Below, piece by piece: positions 7,084-10,969 of a stretch of DNA of 10,969 nt. The stretch is taken from NCBI GenBank assembly GCA_025934615.1, contig JAICXS010000023.1, positions 1 through 10,969 on the forward strand, written 5' to 3'. This stretch comes from Nitrospiraceae bacterium. Lineage in GTDB: Bacteria; Nitrospirota; Nitrospiria; Nitrospirales; Nitrospiraceae. Every line of letters starts with the position of its first letter. The first letter of the stretch is position 1. The notes beneath the pieces were generated by a model that was given only the letters and a program-made list of their open reading frames with translations, ran no database searches and was not told the DNA's origin. The translations under genes were made by a program, and so were the position numbers.

Positions 7084-7123
7084 AGTTCACCGTTCATTTC
7101 GTCTCATTTATCTTCACTCACCT

Positions 7124-7402
7124 TCACACCCGCGGAGATCGTGAGGCCTCCGCCTCCCCACTTCCGCCTCCGATAAAACTGATAATCTCTATCCGGTCAC
7201 CTTCCTGTAAGCACTGTCGATCGAAATTCTGCCGATCCAGGATCTGAAGATTCAATTCCACCGCGACCCGATCGGAGCGAATGTCGAGTTGCGCTAAGAG
7301 ACCGGCGACGGTGGAGCCGGATGGGGCCGTTTGACGTTCACCGTTCACCTCGATGTGGATCGACGTACCGGGCCTCGCGTTTGCCAATTCTTCACCGATC
7401 AA
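7124..7402 (-). CDS. thiS: Sulfur carrier protein ThiS with a C-terminal extension
   Basis: ThiS is a ubiquitin-fold protein whose C-terminal Gly-Gly is adenylated and converted to a thiocarboxylate, the sulfur donor for ThiG. The recognisable fold runs from IHIEVNGE (15-22) through STVAGLLAQLD, VAVELNLQILDR and LQEGDRIEIISFIGGG (65-80), directly upstream of thiG. Two points are unusual. After GGG there are 12 more residues, SGEAEASRSPRV, so the essential Gly-Gly is not terminal and would need trimming. No ATG precedes the fold: the frame opens with TTG at 7402 without a ribosome site, and a second TTG at 7387 follows GGTGA, so about 5 of the first 14 residues may not be translated. The gene appears to start the thiS-thiG-thiE group, with a promoter just upstream. 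Confidence 0.88.
   Translation of the reverse strand: MIGEELANARPGTSIHIEVNGERQTAPSGSTVAGLLAQLDIRSDRVAVELNLQILDRQNFDRQCLQEGDRIEIISFIGGGSGEAEASRSPRV
7149..7171. repeat. 9-bp direct repeat at the ThiS Gly-Gly codons
   Basis: TCCGCCTCC occurs at 7149-7157 and again at 7163-7171, a 14-base period. On the coding strand it reads GGAGGCGGA twice and covers the GGG codons and the start of the extra tail. A period that is not a multiple of three could create or remove a frameshift by slippage. Confidence 0.8.
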
Positions 7403-7405
7403 ATG

Positions 7406-7440
7406 GCCGCACGAACTGGTTCTTCGTCCCAGTCAGCGGC
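7406..7440 (-). promoter_or_regulatory. Predicted two-part hairpin in the thiS 5' leader
   Basis: On the minus strand GCCGC (7440-7436) pairs with GCGGC (7410-7406), and inside it ACTGG (7433-7429) pairs with CCAGT (7419-7415), leaving a nine-base loop. It would begin at the very 5' end of the predicted thiS transcript and end four bases before the TTG at 7402. I do not see the conserved CUGAGA and CUGAU parts of a TPP riboswitch, and the leader is too short for one. It might hinder ribosome entry or stabilise the message. Confidence 0.45.
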
Positions 7441-7447
7441 GTACGTC

Positions 7448-7477
7448 ATCGTATGAGACGATTCACGCGCTTGTCAA
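7448..7477 (-). promoter_or_regulatory. Predicted sigma70-type promoter of thiS-thiG-thiE
   Basis: On the minus strand a perfect TTGACA (7477-7472) and TACGAT (7453-7448) are separated by 18 bases, with a start expected near 7441. It lies in the 148-base space between the divergent thiS and the plus-strand gene at 7551. The -10 matches at four of six positions. Confidence 0.5.
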
Positions 7478-7499
7478 CTTAGGCTTCTGGAAGTGAAAT
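7471..7499 (+). promoter_or_regulatory. Possible plus-strand promoter sharing the thiS -35 box
   Basis: TTGTCA (7471-7476), 17 bases, then TGAAAT (7494-7499) would serve the gene at 7551. The heptamer TTGTCAA is nearly its own reverse complement, so the same bases form the -35 of both divergent promoters. A TATGAT at 7515-7520 is an alternative -10 without a good -35. Weak support. Confidence 0.3.
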
Positions 7500-7550
7500 G
7501 CGTTAGACTTCGCCTATGATCTCTTTTAACTTGGCCATGAGGAAAGCCCG

Positions 7551-8057
7551 ATGACCGACACGAATCGAAGGTTGGCCGCCTTGTTTCACTCGATGGCGGA
7601 CCAATTGGAAGCGAGGCGTGAGAACACACACCGCATTCGAGCCTACCGGCGGGCGGCTGAATCCATCCTACAGCTCAATGACGATATCGCCGCCATCGCT
7701 AAACGTGAGGAATTGAAAGAGATCGCGGGCATTGGGAAAGACTTGGCGGCTAAAATCGACGAGTTTCTCAAGACAGGGGCTATACAAGCCCACGAACAGC
7801 TTAAAAGACCGCTTCCCCCTGACATTGCCGCATGGAGGATGTTACCGGGTTTGACCGACGTTGCCGTGCAACATCTTTACTTCCGTCTTGGCATTACCAC
7901 GCTCGAAGATTTGGAATCCCTCGTGCGATCGCATTTGCTGCGAACGCTCCCCGGCGTCGTCGTGGTGGAAGAGGATCTGCTCGCAGCCATTAAGATACTC
8001 AAGGCTCAGGCTGAGGAAAAGAAGAACGCCCTGTTTCCTCTTCGTCCCACTCCTTAA
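7551..8057 (+). CDS. Stand-alone PolX-type helix-hairpin-helix protein
   Basis: This 168-residue protein resembles only the N-terminal DNA-binding part of PolX, the family-X DNA polymerases. Residues 4-50 (NRRLAALFHSMADQLEARRE, then HRIRAYRRAAESILQLNDDI) match the PolX 8-kDa-type helical domain. A helix-hairpin-helix reads EIAGIGKDLAAKIDEFLKTG (57-76). A second, weaker one is MLPGLTDVAVQHLYFRLGITTLEDL (97-121). The place of the third hairpin, about 132-148, is LPGVVVVEEDLLAAI, where the usual GFGPKTE-like core is lost. There is no polymerase palm or PHP nuclease domain, and the frame closes normally at TAA. GAGGAAA upstream supports the ATG at 7551. It is the only plus-strand gene here, divergent from thiS and convergent with ctpA. 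A role in DNA binding or repair is inference; no catalytic activity is expected. Confidence 0.85.
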   Translation: MTDTNRRLAALFHSMADQLEARRENTHRIRAYRRAAESILQLNDDIAAIAKREELKEIAGIGKDLAAKIDEFLKTGAIQAHEQLKRPLPPDIAAWRMLPGLTDVAVQHLYFRLGITTLEDLESLVRSHLLRTLPGVVVVEEDLLAAIKILKAQAEEKKNALFPLRPTP

Positions 8058-8096
8058 CCTAAGCCTTAACCCATCTGTTTCATCCAACCTGATTCA
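8058..8096. other. Convergent gap without a recognisable terminator
   Basis: These 39 bases separate the 3' ends of the plus-strand HhH gene and the minus-strand ctpA. CCTTAACC occurs twice (8052-8059 and 8064-8071, the first overlapping the upstream stop codon). I find no stable hairpin followed by a T-run in either direction. Confidence 0.5.
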
Positions 8097-9440
8097 TTAG
8101 ATCGGCCTCAGATCCTTAAAGATCTTCCACGTCTTCAGCAGTTCGACTGCCTTTTGCAGTTGCGGATCCTCTTCGATCGCCCCTTCGCCCAACGGCTCGT
8201 TCAACGTCCCATTGCTTTTCGGCGCCTGCTCATCCGGTTTCGCCGACGGAGGCGTCTCTTTCGGCTTGGCCGTCTTCGCCTCGGCATCCTTTTCTTTATC
8301 CTTGTCTTTCTCTTTCTCAGGTGTTTTTGCAACAGCCTGTTGGGCTTTGACGACGATGTCGGGCGTGATGCCTGTCGACTGAATGGACCGGCCTTTCGGC
8401 GTATAATACTTGGCCGTCGTCAATCGCAACCCCGATCCATCGCCCAAGGGTAAAATCGTCTGGACCGAACCCTTCCCAAAGCTTGTAGTCCCGACGACAA
8501 CCGCTCGACCCCAGTCTTGCATCGCTCCGGCAACAATTTCAGACGCGCTTGCCGATCCCTCATTGACCAAGATGATCATGGGATGGTCGTCGAGCTGATC
8601 TTTGGCGCGCGAGAAATATTCATCCTTTTTTCCATCCCGGCCTTTGATTGAGACGATCAACTTTCCGGGGGCCACGAACTGCTCCGACACCTCCACCGCA
8701 GCGGTCAGCAAACCGCCCGGATTATTGCGAAGGTCCAAGACCATGCCGGTTAGTTTTTGTTCTTTAAACTGCCTTAAAGCCTTGTTAAGGTCCTTCCCGC
8801 TCTGTTCCTGGAATTGAGTCAGCCGAACATAGGCAATGGTATTTTCGATGACTCGGGAACGAACGCTTTCGATCCGAATCGTATCCCGGATCAGCGTGAA
8901 TTGCAGAGGGTCCGCGGCTCCCTCTCGCTGGACTGTCAGATTGACCTTCGACCCTTTCGGGCCGCGCATTTTCTGCACGGCCTCCATGAGAGTCAGATCC
9001 TTCGTCGTCTCATCGTTGACTTTGATAATAAAATCTCCCGACTTGATCCCGGCTTTTTGTGCCGGCGTGCCTTCGATGGGTGCAATGACCGCCAAGCGAT
9101 TCTCTTTAATGCCGATTTGAATCCCGACACCGCCAAACTCGCCTTTCGTCTCGACTTGAATTTCCTTGTACATCTCCGGTGTCATGTAAGCCGAATGAGG
9201 ATCGAGCGTCGACAGCATGCCTCGGATCGCGCCCTGCACCAGGTCTTTAACCTTGGCTTCCTCGACGTAATGCTTTTGAATCTGGGTGAGGACTTCAGAA
9301 AATGTCTTGAGTTCCTCGTACGTCTCGGTAGCCTGAACCGTTCGCTCCCATCCCTTGCCGATCAGCACACCTATGACCACCGCCATCACGATGATGACTG
9401 ATCCGACGTACCAAGACTTGCGCGGCCGTTCGTATTCCAT
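8097..9440 (-). CDS. ctpA: C-terminal processing protease CtpA/Prc (S41A family, PDZ)
   Basis: CtpA-type enzymes are periplasmic serine proteases that trim or degrade envelope proteins, often regulators of murein hydrolases. From the ATG at 9440 the protein has 447 residues. A signal-anchor occupies about 11-29 (YVGSVIIVMAVVIGVLIG), then a helical region with STLDPHSAYM (77-86), a PDZ domain at about 100-185 with the GEFGGVGIQIG carboxylate-binding loop, and the peptidase core with LDLRNNPGG (235-243). The Ser-Lys dyad is Ser298 in NEGSASASEI and Lys323 in FGKGSVQ, 25 apart as in known members, with Gln327. A Lys/Asp/Glu-rich linker follows at 373-405. This start is preferred because AAGGA lies six bases upstream; an ATG at 9491 and a TTG at 9497 add an N-terminal stretch without a ribosome site. 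It follows envC, a common pairing. Confidence 0.94.
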   Translation of the reverse strand: MEYERPRKSWYVGSVIIVMAVVIGVLIGKGWERTVQATETYEELKTFSEVLTQIQKHYVEEAKVKDLVQGAIRGMLSTLDPHSAYMTPEMYKEIQVETKGEFGGVGIQIGIKENRLAVIAPIEGTPAQKAGIKSGDFIIKVNDETTKDLTLMEAVQKMRGPKGSKVNLTVQREGAADPLQFTLIRDTIRIESVRSRVIENTIAYVRLTQFQEQSGKDLNKALRQFKEQKLTGMVLDLRNNPGGLLTAAVEVSEQFVAPGKLIVSIKGRDGKKDEYFSRAKDQLDDHPMIILVNEGSASASEIVAGAMQDWGRAVVVGTTSFGKGSVQTILPLGDGSGLRLTTAKYYTPKGRSIQSTGITPDIVVKAQQAVAKTPEKEKDKDKEKDAEAKTAKPKETPPSAKPDEQAPKSNGTLNEPLGEGAIEEDPQLQKAVELLKTWKIFKDLRPI

Positions 9441-9468
9441 GACAGTTCCTTTCTCGGTAATAACGTAA

Positions 9469-9497
9469 CTTCTAAGTCGTTCTTCAGTCATGCTCAA
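9469..9497 (-). promoter_or_regulatory. Possible weak promoter for ctpA
   Basis: On the minus strand TTGAGC (9497-9492), 17 bases and TAGAAG (9474-9469) match the consensus at four of six positions each. A start near 9462 would give a short leader to the ATG at 9440. If used, ctpA could be expressed independently of ftsX-envC, and the ATG at 9491 could not be the start for this transcript. Confidence 0.25.
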
Positions 9498-9501
9498 GCA
9501 T

Positions 9502-9630
9502 CTTGGAGATGCTCAAAATGGTCATCCAGCGAGGCCCGGGGTGAAGCGAGCGCCGGAGGCGTACCCTCTGGGTACGTTGAGGACGCTTGCGAGCCGAGAA
9601 CAAGCTGGGGCCATGTTCAGCATCTCCCAG
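9502..9630. repeat. Intergenic palindromic repeat, copy 2 (129 bp)
   Basis: The ends are 20-base inverted repeats with three mismatches: CTTGGAGATGCTCAAAATGG (9502-9521) and CCATGTTCAGCATCTCCCAG (9611-9630). The centre is a hairpin CGTACCC-TCT-GGGTACG (9560-9576), flanked by partly complementary AGCGCC and GGACGCT arms. It fills the gap after envC, abutting the envC stop codon directly. Order and orientation of the conserved blocks match copy 1, but the inner stem here has seven pairs against five, within the same 17-base span. The extended ends make it the better preserved copy. Confidence 0.88.
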
Positions 9631-10830
9631 CTACCTGCGTTTGGCGAGCCACATGAGCGGATCCACCGCCTGTGCCCCTTGACGCAGTTCAAAGTATAGC
9701 GTGCTGTCACCGGTCAGCCCGGTATCGCCGGTTTCACCGATCACAGACCCTATCCCAACCTGTTCACCCACCTTGACCAGCAGTTTGGACGCATGCGCAT
9801 ACAGCGAGAAAAATCCGTTGGCGTGATCGAGGATAATGACTTGACCGTACCCTTTCAGCCAGTCGGCAAACACCACGACGCCGGACATGACGGATCGAAT
9901 CGCACTGCCTTCGTCCGTCCGAATTTCGATGCCCTTTCGCTGAACATAGGTGTCAAAGGTCGGGTGTTTCTGACGTCCGAAAAAGGAGAGAATCTCTCCC
10001 TCGGCCGGCCAATGCAAGGCCCCTTTGAGCGGATGGCTTCCCTTTACATCTGTTGGAGGTTGAAACGCGGCTGTTTTACGCCGCTCCTCCAGCTCCTTTA
10101 AAAGGCCGTCCACACGGGACGCGGACCGCTCCAGCTCCGCTAATGCATGTTCATACGCTTCCTTTTGTTGCGTGATAGAGGCAAGAATCACATTCTTTTT
10201 TCGCTTGAGCCCCTGGATTTCGTCCACTTTCTTTTCTGTATGATACTTGATGACCAACATTTCGTCGCGCGCGACGGCTCGCTGACGCTCCATCCGCTCC
10301 AATCGGTCGACATCCTCCCGATAGGCTTGCATCAAATCATACTCTCGTTGGGAAACGGCAGACAAATATTGCAAGCGCTTCTGAAACGCCTCATAGGTAT
10401 CCGCGCCTAGTAGCGCCCCGAGATGTCCGAAACGCCCTTCCATATATTGAACGCGAAGGCGAGCCAAAATCGAATGGCGCCGATCGTCAATCGTGCTTCG
10501 CACGCCGGTCAGATGATCATTAATGCGCTCGATCTCGTGATCTTTTTCTTTGAGCCTTCGATTGATGACCGTCCGTTCCTGCCGTTTCTTGAGCAACGTA
10601 TCGTCGAGATCCTGAATTGCCTGCAAGACAGACTCTTTCTTTTTGTCTGTGTCCTGCGCGTGTTTCCTTTTATCTTCGATTTCATGTTGCAGCTTTTCCA
10701 GCGTCCGCCGCTCCCGCTCGATTTTGTCGGCCAACGGATCTGCACGATCTTTCGCGGCGTAGGAGTGAACCCCTCCCATAAGACCGCAGATAACCGCGAT
10801 TCCAATCGCGCGCCGGCCAGTCCCACTCAT
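9631..10830 (-). CDS. envC: Murein hydrolase activator EnvC (degenerate LytM domain)
   Basis: EnvC is a periplasmic coiled-coil protein recruited by FtsEX. It activates N-acetylmuramoyl-L-alanine amidases at the division site. The 399-residue protein has a signal peptide (about 1-25, VICGLMGGVHSYA), long charged coiled coils at roughly 31-130 and 165-253, and a C-terminal LytM/M23 domain from about 270. The metal ligands of active M23 enzymes are missing: HxGxD is RKGIE (298-302) and HLH is TLY (377-379), although YAHAS is kept. The ending STLYFELRQGAQAVDPLMWL is close to that of E. coli EnvC, so an activator rather than an enzyme is expected. Its ATG overlaps the ftsX stop as ATGA, the usual ftsE-ftsX-envC arrangement. 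Confidence 0.94.
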   Translation of the reverse strand: MSGTGRRAIGIAVICGLMGGVHSYAAKDRADPLADKIERERRTLEKLQHEIEDKRKHAQDTDKKKESVLQAIQDLDDTLLKKRQERTVINRRLKEKDHEIERINDHLTGVRSTIDDRRHSILARLRVQYMEGRFGHLGALLGADTYEAFQKRLQYLSAVSQREYDLMQAYREDVDRLERMERQRAVARDEMLVIKYHTEKKVDEIQGLKRKKNVILASITQQKEAYEHALAELERSASRVDGLLKELEERRKTAAFQPPTDVKGSHPLKGALHWPAEGEILSFFGRQKHPTFDTYVQRKGIEIRTDEGSAIRSVMSGVVVFADWLKGYGQVIILDHANGFFSLYAHASKLLVKVGEQVGIGSVIGETGDTGLTGDSTLYFELRQGAQAVDPLMWLAKRR

Positions 10831-10969
10831 GACCGGGCCCTTTCAAAAGCCAACAGCGACACGAGACTGCCGACGGAGCCCAGCAATAGTCCTGTCACCA
10901 CGATGAGCAACGATACCTGCCCGGGAAAGAACGTGAAGGCCACGTCGCTCCCAAGAAGATGGCTTTGCG
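10827..10969 (-). CDS. ftsX: Cell division protein FtsX (C-terminal end, cut by window edge)
   Basis: Only the last 47 residues are visible: a short periplasmic or loop stretch VAFTFFPGQ, then a hydrophobic membrane helix with VSLLIVVTGLLLGSVGSLVSLLAF, then the short cytoplasmic end ERARS. This is the typical last transmembrane segment of FtsX, the membrane partner of the FtsE ATPase, which transmits division signals to EnvC. The assignment rests on this segment together with the four-base ATGA overlap with envC. On its own, the fragment would only be a membrane-protein C-terminus. Confidence 0.85.
   Translation of the reverse strand, partial: QSHLLGSDVAFTFFPGQVSLLIVVTGLLLGSVGSLVSLLAFERARS

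Noticed and set aside
7403..7447. TPP riboswitch before thiS
   Set aside because: The leader is about 40 bases and the conserved TPP-aptamer motifs are not visible.
9441..9497. Longer N-terminus for ctpA from ATG 9491 or TTG 9497
   Set aside because: There is no ribosome site, whereas the ATG at 9440 follows AAGGA at six bases and gives a normal signal-anchor start.
9490..9699. 69-codon plus-strand frame across repeat copy 2
   Set aside because: It is made mostly of the palindromic repeat and the envC 3' end; the structure explains the sequence better than coding does.
9631..10830. Active M23 peptidase
   Set aside because: The metal-ligand motifs are replaced (RKGIE, TLY), and the C-terminus matches the non-enzymatic activator EnvC.

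Overview
The window reads as a chromosomal segment of a Gram-negative bacterium, most likely a Nitrospira-type member of the Nitrospirota. Three things suggest this. There is an actinobacterial-style Pup/proteasome gene set. It sits beside outer-membrane-type division genes (ftsX-envC-ctpA). Two copies of an intergenic palindromic repeat resemble repeats I associate from memory with Nitrospira genomes. The assignment is an inference from gene content. Almost everything is on the minus strand. Coding density is high, with no gene-free stretch longer than about 190 bases, and I saw no RNA genes, insertion sequences or CRISPR.

Layout, in transcription order on the minus strand. (1) At the right edge is the 3' end of ftsX, overlapping envC by ATGA. 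It is followed by repeat copy 2 and then the periplasmic protease gene ctpA. This is a division and cell-wall hydrolase control block. (2) Convergent to ctpA, on the plus strand, is a 168-aa protein that looks like the isolated N-terminal helix-hairpin-helix part of a PolX DNA polymerase. (3) Diverging from that gene is thiS-thiG-(repeat copy 1)-thiE, for the thiazole and coupling steps of thiamine synthesis. (4) From its own predicted promoter runs mpa-dop-prcB-prcA-pafA, encoding the unfoldase, the depupylase, the two 20S core subunits and the ligase. pafA is cut by the left edge.

The proteasome genes form one coherent pathway. PafA ligates a small Pup-type tag to targets, Dop activates or removes the tag, Mpa unfolds tagged protein, and PrcA/PrcB degrade it. 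The gene for the tag itself (Pup, or the Pup-like UBact of Gram-negative bacteria) is not in its usual place. The dop-prcB gap is only 86 bases and contains no plausible tag gene, and I see none elsewhere in the window. Other points for a second look are a ThiS with a 12-residue tail beyond its Gly-Gly end, a ThiE/TenI-ambiguous enzyme, the covarying repeat pair, the stand-alone PolX-like protein and the uncertain pafA start.
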